64,000 nucleotides of DNA from positions 62,001 through 126,000 of the forward strand of contig BQMO01000013.1 in NCBI GenBank assembly GCA_022180725.1. The letters run 5' to 3'. The stretch is from Phycisphaerae bacterium (GTDB lineage: Bacteria > Planctomycetota > Phycisphaerae > Phycisphaerales > UBA1924). Shown in pieces: positions 20,141-27,966 of the stretch (position 1 is its first letter; every line of letters begins with the position of its first letter). Under the pieces are notes generated by a model, which made no database searches, was not told where the DNA came from, and saw only the letters and a program-made list of their open reading frames with translations. The translations under genes and the position numbers were made by a program.

Positions 20141-20632
20141 ATGGACAAGAACCCGATCAACCCCGGCGTCCGCATCGGGCACGTGCACTTGAAGGTCGCG
20201 GATATCGAGCGTTCGCTCGCGTTCTACCGCGACATTCTGGGGTTCACGGTCACCCAGCGCCTCGGAAACCGCGCCGTGTTCCTGGCCGCGGGCGGGTATC
20301 ACCACCACCTCGGGCTCAACACCTGGGAGAGCAAGGGCGGTTCGCCCCCCGCACACGGCACGACGGGCTTGTACCACGTCGCGATCTTGTACCCCACGCG
20401 AGCGCTTCTTGCCGACGCGCTCCGACGGTTGCGTGCGGCGAACATCACGCTCGATGGCGCGGCCGATCACGGCGTGAGCGAAGCGTTGTACCTGCGCGAT
20501 CCCGACCACAACGGCGTGGAGTTGTACTGGGACAGGCCGCCCGAGCAATGGCCCCGAGACGCCGAGGGCGGCATCACGATGTATTCACACCCCATGGACC
20601 TGGACGGGTTATTGCGCGAAGCGTCTTTGTAA
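20141..20632 (+). CDS. VOC (glyoxalase/dioxygenase-fold) protein
   Basis: A 163-residue protein made of two beta-alpha-beta-beta-beta modules, as in vicinal-oxygen-chelate proteins. Likely metal ligands are His in GHVHLKV (residue 14), His in LYHVAIL and Glu in GVELYWD, the usual H-H-E set, so a divalent-metal site is expected. The sequence is closest to the CatE-like catechol 2,3-dioxygenase branch (AFYRDILGF, DHGVSEALYLRDPDHNG). Substrate cannot be read from sequence. An ATG at 20120 is also in frame; 20141 gives the usual spacing to the first strand. Converges on the small membrane-protein gene ending at 20644. Confidence 0.82.
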   Translation: MDKNPINPGVRIGHVHLKVADIERSLAFYRDILGFTVTQRLGNRAVFLAAGGYHHHLGLNTWESKGGSPPAHGTTGLYHVAILYPTRALLADALRRLRAANITLDGAADHGVSEALYLRDPDHNGVELYWDRPPEQWPRDAEGGITMYSHPMDLDGLLREASL

Positions 20633-20643
20633 TCACGAGCGGC

Positions 20644-20964
20644 TTACACCGATGCCGAAGCCGCGGACGCCGCTGCGCTCGGCTTGGCGTGAGCGCCGCA
20701 GCAGCCCTTGTGCCGGTGCTTGCCCTTCTCGCCCGCCGCGAGAATCCGCTCGGCGTCCTCGGGGCGGATCGACCCCTCGGCGACATACGCCGCGAGTTCC
20801 CGCCGCGTCTGCTCCCGCTCCTTGCTCGCCGCGGTCCGCGCGATGACGTTGAAGATGATGCTCGTCAGGGCGATGAGCACGCCCCCCACGATGACAATCG
20901 CCGCGAGGGCGCTCCCTTCGATCGCCGCGAAGGTAAAGGTATCGAGGCCGTTGAGGTTCGACAT
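20644..20964 (-). CDS. Small membrane protein with SHOCT-like end (copy 2)
   Basis: A 106-residue protein with one membrane helix (about residues 13-40), a basic segment, and a short helical module RRELAAYVAEGSIRPEDAERIL that resembles SHOCT motifs. It ends in a His/Cys/Ala-rich tail (HRHKGCCGAH) that could bind metal. It lies 12 bp behind a paralogue and is probably co-transcribed with it. Function unknown. Confidence 0.65.
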   Translation of the reverse strand: MSNLNGLDTFTFAAIEGSALAAIVIVGGVLIALTSIIFNVIARTAASKEREQTRRELAAYVAEGSIRPEDAERILAAGEKGKHRHKGCCGAHAKPSAAASAASASV

Positions 20965-20976
20965 GCGTGTGGTTCC

Positions 20977-21204
20977 TTACGTGTGCTTCTCGCCCGCCTT
21001 CATGAGTTTCTCGCCCTGCTCGGGGGACATGGCCCCCTCGGCGATGAACGCCGCGATCTCCCGCCGCGTCCGCTCGCGGGCGATGCTCGAGATCACCCCC
21101 GCCGCCGAGCGGATCAGCACCACGAGCACGATCCCCAGAAAAATCAGGATCGGCGTGAGCACGTCCCGGTTCTGAAGGACGTCACCGATCGAGTTGATCT
21201 GCAT
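20977..21204 (-). CDS. Small membrane protein with SHOCT-like end (copy 1)
   Basis: A 75-residue protein from the ATG at 21204, with an AGGGG-type ribosome site just upstream. A membrane helix (about 16-36) is followed by RREIAAFIAEGAMSPEQGEKLM, which matches the module in the next gene, so the two are tandem duplicates. The copy here lacks the His/Cys-rich tail. Possibly a membrane-bound protein-interaction or phage-shock-like factor; the role is unknown. Confidence 0.65.
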   Translation of the reverse strand: MQINSIGDVLQNRDVLTPILIFLGIVLVVLIRSAAGVISSIARERTRREIAAFIAEGAMSPEQGEKLMKAGEKHT

Positions 21205-21266
21205 GCACCCCTGCCTTTCCGCGCCCCGGCGACGCGTGATTATTGGGAGAAGACCCCGGCCCGGTT

Positions 21267-22112
21267 TCACCCACCCGTCGCCGACCGCTTCCCGCGGCGA
21301 TACAGGCTGATCCGCCCCAGAATCGCCGAATAGAGATCGAACGCCAGGTGCCCGCCGCGGCTCGTCCCCCCGCGGGCCGCCCGGACGCTCATGAAGTCCG
21401 GCGTCAGCGCCGTCAGGCTCGAATCTGCCCCGAAACCCGTGTCGACCTGGGCCGCAGGCGCCTGCTCGGCCAGCACCACCGCCGCCCGATCCGTGTTCTC
21501 GATATCCGACACGCCCAGCCGCCCCAGCAGTTCCAGGAACGAGAACCGCGAGGCGTCGAGCCGGTACGCCGTCCCGTCGCGCAGGTGAAGGTCGAGCAGT
21601 TCCGTGTACTTCGCGGATCGGCTCCGCACCACCGGCGCCGGCACTTCGGGCATGCCGGTGTATCGGTTGACCTTCGCACTCAGCAGGTTCGTCGGCGAAT
21701 CGACGCGGACTTCCGCGGTCACCACGCGCGTCCGCCCCCGCACCAGCAGCCGGATGTCCGCCGCCGCGAACCCCGCCGTCACCCCTCGGTCGAAGTGGGC
21801 GAGGTACATCGGCTCGGGCGCCCCCTCGGCGGGGCACAGCCGCCGCATGGCAGGCGGCCCGAGCAGGCCCGCCAGTTCCGCGTGCGTCGCCGACATCGCC
21901 GCGATGTGCTGCGCCCGTAGCGCTCCCACCGACCGCGCCGCGGTATCTGGCTCGGCCCGGCACACAAAAAGAGGCGCCGCACGCCGCGCCGCTTCCATCC
22001 CGTCATACGCGCTCAGCCCGCACGCCTCGCACAGCGCCGCGCCGCGGGCTTCCTCGCTCAACCCCGCCGGCCACTCGGCGACAAAGACATACGCTCGGTC
22101 CTTGGGCGTCAT
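21267..22112 (-). CDS. Conserved hypothetical protein
   Basis: A 281-residue soluble protein that I cannot place. It begins MTPKDRAYVFVAEWP and contains two cysteines near the N-terminus (ALCEACG, a C-x-x-C) and a beta-rich middle with RLLVRGRTRVVTAEVRVDSP. There is no signal peptide or membrane helix. It diverges from the aat gene, with about 40 bp between starts, and precedes the small membrane-protein pair. An upstream ATG at 22130 would add six residues. Confidence 0.6.
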   Translation of the reverse strand: MTPKDRAYVFVAEWPAGLSEEARGAALCEACGLSAYDGMEAARRAAPLFVCRAEPDTAARSVGALRAQHIAAMSATHAELAGLLGPPAMRRLCPAEGAPEPMYLAHFDRGVTAGFAAADIRLLVRGRTRVVTAEVRVDSPTNLLSAKVNRYTGMPEVPAPVVRSRSAKYTELLDLHLRDGTAYRLDASRFSFLELLGRLGVSDIENTDRAAVVLAEQAPAAQVDTGFGADSSLTALTPDFMSVRAARGGTSRGGHLAFDLYSAILGRISLYRRGKRSATGG

Positions 22113-22151
22113 GCCCCGATTGTCCCACATTCCGCCGAACATGCAAGGACC

Positions 22152-22868
22152 ATGCCCGACCCCGCTCCCACCCCGCCCCGCGCCCCGCTGACCGCGTCCG
22201 AGCGCCGCACGGTCGCCGCCGTGCTCCGCATGTACCGCGAGGGCTGGTTCCCCATGCGCCGCGAGTCGGGCCGGGGGGTCGAGTGGGTCCAGCCCGAGCA
22301 CCGCGCCATCATCCCGCTCGACGATCGCTTCCACGTGCCGCGCTCGCTCGCGCAGCGTCTCCGCTCGGGGCGATTCGTGTTCACCACCGACCGCGCGTTC
22401 GGCGAGGTGATCCGCGCGTGCGCCCAGCCCGCCTCGGGCCGCGAAGACACCTGGCTTGACCCTTCCATCATCGAGGCCTTCGATCTGCTCCACAAGGCCG
22501 GGCACGCCCACAGCATCGAGGCCTGGCGCGTCCCGCCCGGCGTCACCACGTCGCGGCCCCGCTCGGCCACGGGCCTTCACACGGACCACCTGCCCGCCGG
22601 GGCGGTCCTCGTCGGCGGGCTCTACGGCCTGGCGCTGGGGTCGGTCTTCTGCGGGGAGTCCATGTTCTCGCGCCCCGCCCTGGGCGGGACCGACGCCAGC
22701 AAGGCCTGCCTGGTCGCCCTTGTCCACCACCTCCGCGCCCGCGGATTCACCCTGCTCGACGCGCAACTCGCCAACGACCACCTCGCGCAGTTCGGACAGT
22801 TCGAGATGCCCCGCGAGTCGTACCTGACGCACCTCGCCGCCCACGCCGAGAATTCCGTGACGTGGTAA
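22152..22868 (+). CDS. aat: Leucyl/phenylalanyl-tRNA--protein transferase
   Basis: A 238-residue enzyme that adds Leu or Phe from aminoacyl-tRNA to proteins with N-terminal Arg or Lys, marking them for ClpS/ClpAP degradation (N-end rule). Diagnostic motifs in order: REGWFPM, a Trp followed by P..R.I.PLD, TWLDPSIIEAFDLLHKAGHAHSIE (split by its usual spacing), LVGGLYGLALGSVFCGESMFS and ASKACLVALVHHL. Length matches the family. Most planctomycete chromosomes keep this gene singly, as here. Confidence 0.95.
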   Translation: MPDPAPTPPRAPLTASERRTVAAVLRMYREGWFPMRRESGRGVEWVQPEHRAIIPLDDRFHVPRSLAQRLRSGRFVFTTDRAFGEVIRACAQPASGREDTWLDPSIIEAFDLLHKAGHAHSIEAWRVPPGVTTSRPRSATGLHTDHLPAGAVLVGGLYGLALGSVFCGESMFSRPALGGTDASKACLVALVHHLRARGFTLLDAQLANDHLAQFGQFEMPRESYLTHLAAHAENSVTW

Positions 22869-22881
22869 CCCCCCGCGGCCT

Positions 22882-24102
22882 TCATCGCACGTCACGCCCA
22901 CGCACCCCGGCGTAGGTGTGCGTCATCGGAACCCACCAGGGCCAGTGAGCACCATACGCCAAGTACGGCCCGTCGCCAGGACCAAGTTGCGGCCCCAAGT
23001 GCCGTGCGGCATCAAACGCCGCGGCGTGGCCATCCGCCAGTGCCGCCATAAACCTGGCGGTATCACGCTCGTACGTGCCGCCATCGGCATTGTCACAACT
23101 CCCGTCGGTAAGCACTCCTTTCGCCGATGGGAAAAGGACACTCGTCAGTGTCACCGGGCGGAGTTGCGATGGTGGGTCAAGGCGGTTCTCGGAGGTAAAA
23201 TACTCCGGGAGCGCATACGTCGTGCATGAGAGCACGTATGATCCGCCCGTGACTTCGGGTGGCTCCAGGGGCGAACGAAATGTCGGGCTTCGCCAGTTCC
23301 CGTTGTAATATCCGTCCGCCAAGCCGATCCACCACACCTCCGCCGCTTCAAAGTACCGCGCTGTGACCACGATGCCCGCCGATTCACAGCGGATGACAGA
23401 CCATGTGGCGTTCGGGTCTGTCAAGTACGGGAAGAGGTCCCGGTGCTCGCCCGCGTAGGCGGCCAGTGTTGCGGCATGCTGGCGGAGGTTGGAAAGGCTG
23501 ACGGTTTCTCGCCCGCCACGACGGACGTTCGAGAGACTCGGAAGCAGCAACGCAATCAGCGTCCCGGCAAGCGCGACGGCCACCAGCAACTCGGGGAGCG
23601 TAAATCCTCGCTTCCCCCCTATCATCAGTGCAGGAGAGCGCGTGTGCACCCAGGGATGTGATCTCGGCCGTCCAAGAAGTGCGGCGACGAACACGCCTGT
23701 GAGAAGACCGTTTCGGACCAGCACGGCCTGGGCGGTGTCGAGAAACTGAACTCGCGCGGTTAAGACACCCATGCAGCCGCAGTGCGGCGTGCCGTGCGCA
23801 AACCATTCCCATGCATACGCGACCGAGAATATGGTCAGCATCACCAAGCCAAGGACTACGCAGAGATCACGACGAATACCGAGCAGCCAGCACCCCGCGA
23901 TGCCAACCTCGGCGATCGGAACCGCAACGCTCCCCGCGGCCTTGAGCCACGCCGGAAGGGACCGCCAGGACGCGATCGATTGCATGAACGCGGGATAATC
24001 AGCGAGCTTCAGGAGGCCGGCCAACGCAATGACGCACATGCCCGCCGCGGTGATCCACCGCAGCACCATGCCGGTTGAACATCGTTCGACGTCGCATTTC
24101 AT
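22882..24102 (-). CDS. MauE/DoxX-like redox membrane domain fused to a pseudopilin
   Basis: A 406-residue protein. Residues 13-143 form four membrane helices resembling MauE/DoxX redox proteins, with the characteristic Cys pair in CGC (108-110) before helix 4. Then comes a class III-type prepilin signal, KRGFTLPE (164-171; cleavage after Gly166, Glu at +5), and a long helix, followed by a DUF1559-like globular domain with DGH near the end. A prepilin signal inside a polytopic membrane protein is unusual: cleavage would release the pilin part. An internal ATG at 23625 (MIGGKRGF) could alternatively start a separate 247-residue pilin. The start overlaps the preceding Cys-rich gene by four bases (ATGA). 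MauE proteins supply oxidised thiols for disulfide formation, which fits that neighbour. Confidence 0.8.
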   Translation of the reverse strand: MKCDVERCSTGMVLRWITAAGMCVIALAGLLKLADYPAFMQSIASWRSLPAWLKAAGSVAVPIAEVGIAGCWLLGIRRDLCVVLGLVMLTIFSVAYAWEWFAHGTPHCGCMGVLTARVQFLDTAQAVLVRNGLLTGVFVAALLGRPRSHPWVHTRSPALMIGGKRGFTLPELLVAVALAGTLIALLLPSLSNVRRGGRETVSLSNLRQHAATLAAYAGEHRDLFPYLTDPNATWSVIRCESAGIVVTARYFEAAEVWWIGLADGYYNGNWRSPTFRSPLEPPEVTGGSYVLSCTTYALPEYFTSENRLDPPSQLRPVTLTSVLFPSAKGVLTDGSCDNADGGTYERDTARFMAALADGHAAAFDAARHLGPQLGPGDGPYLAYGAHWPWWVPMTHTYAGVRGRDVR

Positions 24103-24482
24103 GCAGACCCCTGACACGCCGAACCGCCACCGGCAGAGGATGGCGTTATGGATTCCGGTATCGGGTCGAGGAATGGAACGCAGTACCCCCCGACCGAGCA
24201 CTTCATCGCCTGAAACGTACAGGTACACGATGGGCCATTCACAGTGCCGGAGTTGCCGGCGATGCCCGGGGCCGCGCTCTTGTGATGCGTGACCGTCCCG
24301 GAACTCGTCTTGGTGTCACAGCAGTTCGGATCGTTTGTGCAGGCCCTGCATTCAACACGGATCAGAGAAAGTTCACAGCAGTCAAGGTTATACACGTTGA
24401 CATAACAGTTGGCGCCCAAGGCGATACCGGCCGCGGCGCACATGATCGATGAGCATCCCATCAGGCGTGTAATCCACCGCAT
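24099..24482 (-). CDS. Secreted 12-cysteine protein
   Basis: A 127-residue protein with a strong AGGAG site 7 bases before the ATG. Residues 1-24 are a signal peptide. The mature part holds 12 cysteines at residues 26, 35, 36, 45, 48, 54, 55, 86, 88, 95, 101 and 123, an even number consistent with six disulfides. The spacer between residues 56 and 85 is Ser/Gly/Thr-rich and the tail is disordered. No known toxin, bacteriocin or metal-binding family was recognised. It overlaps the MauE-pilin gene and follows a signal-peptide/TM protein, suggesting that it is folded, presented or released with their help. Confidence 0.75.
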   Translation of the reverse strand: MRWITRLMGCSSIMCAAAGIALGANCYVNVYNLDCCELSLIRVECRACTNDPNCCDTKTSSGTVTHHKSAAPGIAGNSGTVNGPSCTCTFQAMKCSVGGYCVPFLDPIPESITPSSAGGGSACQGSA

Positions 24483-24531
24483 CGGTTCTTCTCCTTTCCG
24501 AGTTTACTCCCTGAAGCCACACCACGTCATA

Positions 24532-25677
24532 CTACGACGACCGCGCCGAAGATCGGGAGCCGGGCTTCGTCGATATGTGTACGCGCAGCAGCACGAGCGT
24601 GATGAGCAACAACCCCGCGACCACCCAGCCCGCAACCCGCCAGGCACCCATACGTGACTGCGCGACGATCATCGACTCGGAGGCCGTGGCACCCTGACGC
24701 TCCCACGAAGTTGCCATGCCCGGGCGAACGTCGGAGATGCTTGAGACCTTCACGGCGCCGCGAATCGGATCGGGCGTATCAAGACGTGGCACACGGACGA
24801 GTTCTTTGAACTGCGCCTCGTCGAACTCCTCGACGCGCACGAGTCGATATCGGATCACGGGTTGATTTCTCGCGTCCAGTTGCGTCACCACCCCGGCCAC
24901 GTTCAAGCCAAGCCGCGGCTGATATTCCCACCCGGCGCTCTCGTAGATTTCCGCGTTGTCGGGTTGCCCGGGCGATGCAATGCGAACCTCGCAACGGCTC
25001 ACCGTGCCCACCGCTTCGCTCGCATCCCATCCGCCCTCCGCGCGGATGACAATGGTTCGTGACTCTTCAACTTTGACGGCCTCGACCGCCCAGCGGTTCT
25101 CCGTGATCATCCGTGGCCGCAGGTCCACACGGAGTGCACTCGCATTGAGCAACCCACCGGTGATAAGAATGCCGGTCTCCAGTGTCATTCCGCTGGATTG
25201 CGATGCAACTTCTCGCCCTACCTGGGACTCCGCCGACTGCGGCACGACCGTCAGTTTCTGAGGCGTCAAGTGCCAAGCGCCATCCGGCCCTGACGCGAAA
25301 TCCCAGAAAGACAGTTCAGCGGTCGAGTACGACTTGCTGAGCCGCCAGTCGCTCCCAAGACGCCAAACCTGATACTCCGATGTGTCCGGCTTCCCGGTCT
25401 TCAGCCGCCGCTCGTAGACCTCGAGGGCGAATCGCTCGGGGTGAATCGGATGGCCCGCAACCCTCGAACGCATGGCCGCAAGTTCGTCCGCGGGCGGGAT
25501 GTAGACCAACTCACGGACATACTTCAGGCTCACCCCGTCGAGCCTCGGCCCGGCCGCGCCCCCGCTGGTGATCTTCGACCACCACGCCTCGAACTCCGGC
25601 GTGCCGACCTGCCCGCGCGCACTCGAAACTCCAAGAGCACACGCCGCCACGATCATGATCGCCATGATCCGTGCCAT
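24532..25677 (-). CDS. Signal-peptide protein with C-terminal membrane anchor (locus A)
   Basis: A 381-residue protein. Residues 1-22 are a signal peptide, and a single membrane helix near 349-369 (WRVAGWVVAGLLLITLVLL) is followed by a short basic tail, so the bulk sits outside and is anchored at its C-terminus. The outer domain is beta-rich and has the look of a lipoprotein-carrier (LolA-like) fold, but I see no diagnostic motif. The ATG at 25677 lies 13 bases after a 24-G tract (coding strand). A protein with the same layout stands beside another Cys-rich secreted protein at 35292-36314. Confidence 0.7.
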   Translation of the reverse strand: MARIMAIMIVAACALGVSSARGQVGTPEFEAWWSKITSGGAAGPRLDGVSLKYVRELVYIPPADELAAMRSRVAGHPIHPERFALEVYERRLKTGKPDTSEYQVWRLGSDWRLSKSYSTAELSFWDFASGPDGAWHLTPQKLTVVPQSAESQVGREVASQSSGMTLETGILITGGLLNASALRVDLRPRMITENRWAVEAVKVEESRTIVIRAEGGWDASEAVGTVSRCEVRIASPGQPDNAEIYESAGWEYQPRLGLNVAGVVTQLDARNQPVIRYRLVRVEEFDEAQFKELVRVPRLDTPDPIRGAVKVSSISDVRPGMATSWERQGATASESMIVAQSRMGAWRVAGWVVAGLLLITLVLLRVHISTKPGSRSSARSS

Positions 25678-25690
25678 GGTCCCAGCATAT

Positions 25691-25714
25691 CCCCCCCCCC
25701 CCCCCCCCCCCCCC
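25691..25714. repeat. 24-base poly-C/poly-G tract
   Basis: Twenty-four consecutive C on the plus strand, i.e. poly-G in the minus-strand transcript. It begins 3 bases after the stop of the zinc-ribbon membrane gene and ends 13 bases before the start codon of the signal-peptide/TM gene. Such long tracts slip during replication and are classic phase-variation switches when near promoters or starts. Confidence 0.9.
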
Positions 25715-25717
25715 GTG

Positions 25718-26491
25718 TCAACCCCCGGGGACGGCCTCCCCCGCCTTCCACCCGCTGCCGCACTCGGGGCAGCGGTCCAGCGTCGGCGTGCGCGTCATGT
25801 CATACCCGCACACCTCGCAGTGCCCGGCGTACCAGCGGCGGCGGCGCTTCGCCAGCAGCGGCAACAGCACCGCCGGCCCGAGCACGAACAACCCCACCGC
25901 CCCGCACAGCGACAACGCCATGTACGTCCCCGTCGCGCACACGCAATCTTCCTTTCGGCGGACGAGCACGTCGAGCGGAATGATCGCGGCGGCCTCGACG
26001 AGCGTCCCCACGAACAGCCGCGCCGCCACGCGCTGCACCACCCCCTCGGGCCGCCCGCGCCGCGTGAAGGCGATGAGCAAGGGCGTGGCCACCAGCCACC
26101 CGCCCGCCAGCACGCCCAGCGTCCCCCACCAGATCACCTTGTCGCCGGGAATTTCGCCGTCGGTGAGCGAGAAGACGGCGTGCCCCACCGCCAGCACCGC
26201 CCCCGCCGCGAGCAGGCCGATCATCAGCCCCGCCGCCGCCAGGCTCCACCACAACGGTCGCCGCGACCCGCCCGCGCCGGGCTTGCGGATCGGCATCAGG
26301 AACACCACGTGCAGCGCGACGTACAGCAGCACCACGCCCGCCGACGCCGCGCCCCACTTCTTGTCCAGGTCCAGCGCCCCTTCGATCTGCCAGACCAGCG
26401 GCATGGTGACGGCGTAGGCCGCCACCCCCACCGCCGCGAGGTACGCCAGTATCGCCACGCGCCGGTTCCGGAGCCATCGAGGAGTGGTCAT
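25718..26491 (-). CDS. Polytopic membrane protein with C-terminal zinc ribbon
   Basis: A 257-residue protein with about six membrane helices. It ends with a four-cysteine zinc-ribbon motif, CEVCGYDM...CPECGSGW (residues about 229-249), seen in many planctomycete membrane proteins of unknown role. The ribbon would face the cytoplasm if the N-terminus does. It follows the TlpA gene by 22 bp on the same strand and is probably in the same transcript. Immediately after its stop codon lies the 24-G tract. Confidence 0.75.
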   Translation of the reverse strand: MTTPRWLRNRRVAILAYLAAVGVAAYAVTMPLVWQIEGALDLDKKWGAASAGVVLLYVALHVVFLMPIRKPGAGGSRRPLWWSLAAAGLMIGLLAAGAVLAVGHAVFSLTDGEIPGDKVIWWGTLGVLAGGWLVATPLLIAFTRRGRPEGVVQRVAARLFVGTLVEAAAIIPLDVLVRRKEDCVCATGTYMALSLCGAVGLFVLGPAVLLPLLAKRRRRWYAGHCEVCGYDMTRTPTLDRCPECGSGWKAGEAVPGG

Positions 26492-26513
26492 GCGCGGGGC
26501 AACTCCATCGGCG

Positions 26514-27824
26514 TCAGTTCTTCGGCAACGCGGCGTCGATGATCTTCGAGAGTTTCTCTTCCAGGTCCGGGCTGTAGCCCTGCTCGACGCCCACGATCGT
26601 CCCGTCCGGCCCCACCACGTACAACTGCGGATAGCCCAGCACCTTGTACGCCTTGGTGATCTTCTCGGCGTTCAGCACGAGGCCGTACGTGAAGTTGTTC
26701 CGCTTCATGAACCCCGCCGGGTCGGCGTCGGGGTCGTTCTCGGTGTTCATCCCCAGCACGACCACGCCCCGGTCCGCGTACTTCTTGTGCACCGCCTCGA
26801 TCGCGGGCATCGCCTTCACGCACCACACGCACCACGTGCCCCAGAAGTCGAGCACCACCACCTTGCCCTTGAAGTCCGCCAGCGACACCGTCTTGCCGCT
26901 CGCGTCCTTGAGTTCCCACGCCGGGGCGGCGTCGCCCACCTTCAGGGGCTGCATCGACGCCTGCAACTTCTTCTCCGGGTCGCCCAGCAGCGAGCCCTTG
27001 TCCACGTCGCCCCCGGCGACCTTCGCCCCCGCCCGGCCCGGGTCGCGGATGCGGTACCCCGTCGGCGTCGGCAGGGCGTAGACCGCGCTCAGCACGTCGG
27101 GCCCCGTACGCACGCTTGTCAGCGTCAGCGTGCCCGCGTCGGCGCCAACCCGCTCGATCCGCCGCGGCAGGCTGTCGCTCACGCCCAGCGCGTACCGCAC
27201 GCCCGGGCCGCTCGCGCCCTCGGGCGGCCTCACGCGCACCACGTCGCACAGCACCCCGTCGAGCGTTTCCTGCCCCTCGAACGCGAGGGTAATGTCCGCA
27301 CCGGGGAGCACGTCCTCGCCGAACACCTCCCACGCCACGATCGGCCTGGCGCCCTGCGCGGTCATGAACGCCAAGAGTTCGTCCCACTCAAACGCGCTCG
27401 TCTCGTACACCACGCTGTCCTCTTCCGCGATCGACCGCGCCGTCGCGCCGTCATACCCAATCTCGAACGGCTTGCTCTTGCCCGCCACGCCGCCCTCGCC
27501 CGAACGCACGCCCGTCCCCTTTACGTGCATCATCCACCCGCCCGCCTCGGCCCGCGTCGCCGTCACCTCGCCCTTCGCGGAAGGTTCGCCCCCGCCCGGC
27601 CCGACAAAAGCGCCCGTATAGGAAAGTACCTGCACCTTCTCCACTGCTGCACGGGCCGCCGAGAGCACCTGCGCCGGGTCCTTGCGCACCTTGGGCGGCT
27701 CGGCCGGGGACGGCGCCGGCGTGGGCGCCGGAGCCGGCTTCGGCGGGACGGGTCGATCACACCCGGGCATGAGCGCCATCAGAACTCCTGCCGTGCACGC
27801 CATGATCCTGATAGTGCGACCCAT
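26514..27824 (-). CDS. Lipoprotein with C-terminal TlpA-type thioredoxin domain
   Basis: A 436-residue exported protein. The N-terminus ends in a lipobox-like LMPGC (Cys22), followed by a Pro-rich linker. Residues 50-270 form a beta-rich DUF2092/LolA-like domain. Residues 295-436 are a thioredoxin fold of the TlpA/ResA type: VGDAAPAWELKDASGK, then FWGTWCVWCVKAMP with the active pair Cys332/Cys335, and the cis-Pro strand GYPQLYVV. Such proteins reduce or oxidise disulfides in the envelope. It heads a run of co-directional genes leading to a Cys-rich secreted protein and a MauE-like protein, which suggests disulfide handling for those products. Confidence 0.9.
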   Translation of the reverse strand: MGRTIRIMACTAGVLMALMPGCDRPVPPKPAPAPTPAPSPAEPPKVRKDPAQVLSAARAAVEKVQVLSYTGAFVGPGGGEPSAKGEVTATRAEAGGWMMHVKGTGVRSGEGGVAGKSKPFEIGYDGATARSIAEEDSVVYETSAFEWDELLAFMTAQGARPIVAWEVFGEDVLPGADITLAFEGQETLDGVLCDVVRVRPPEGASGPGVRYALGVSDSLPRRIERVGADAGTLTLTSVRTGPDVLSAVYALPTPTGYRIRDPGRAGAKVAGGDVDKGSLLGDPEKKLQASMQPLKVGDAAPAWELKDASGKTVSLADFKGKVVVLDFWGTWCVWCVKAMPAIEAVHKKYADRGVVVLGMNTENDPDADPAGFMKRNNFTYGLVLNAEKITKAYKVLGYPQLYVVGPDGTIVGVEQGYSPDLEEKLSKIIDAALPKN

Positions 27825-27966
27825 GACACCCTCCGCGAATGGCTCGGCGACCTCCGATGCACTATCGTACAGACAAGCCGCCCCGCAGGTTTTCTTCTAT
27901 TTCACCACTTCTTCAGCGCCGGATTTTCAGGAGCGTTCCTACGCTCCACGTCAGGAAGGCTACACC

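Noticed and set aside
25676..25717. The 24-C tract as an assembly artefact
   Set aside because: It cannot be excluded from a single sequence. It is kept as a real feature because a second poly-G tract occurs in the same relative place in locus B, but its exact length is uncertain.
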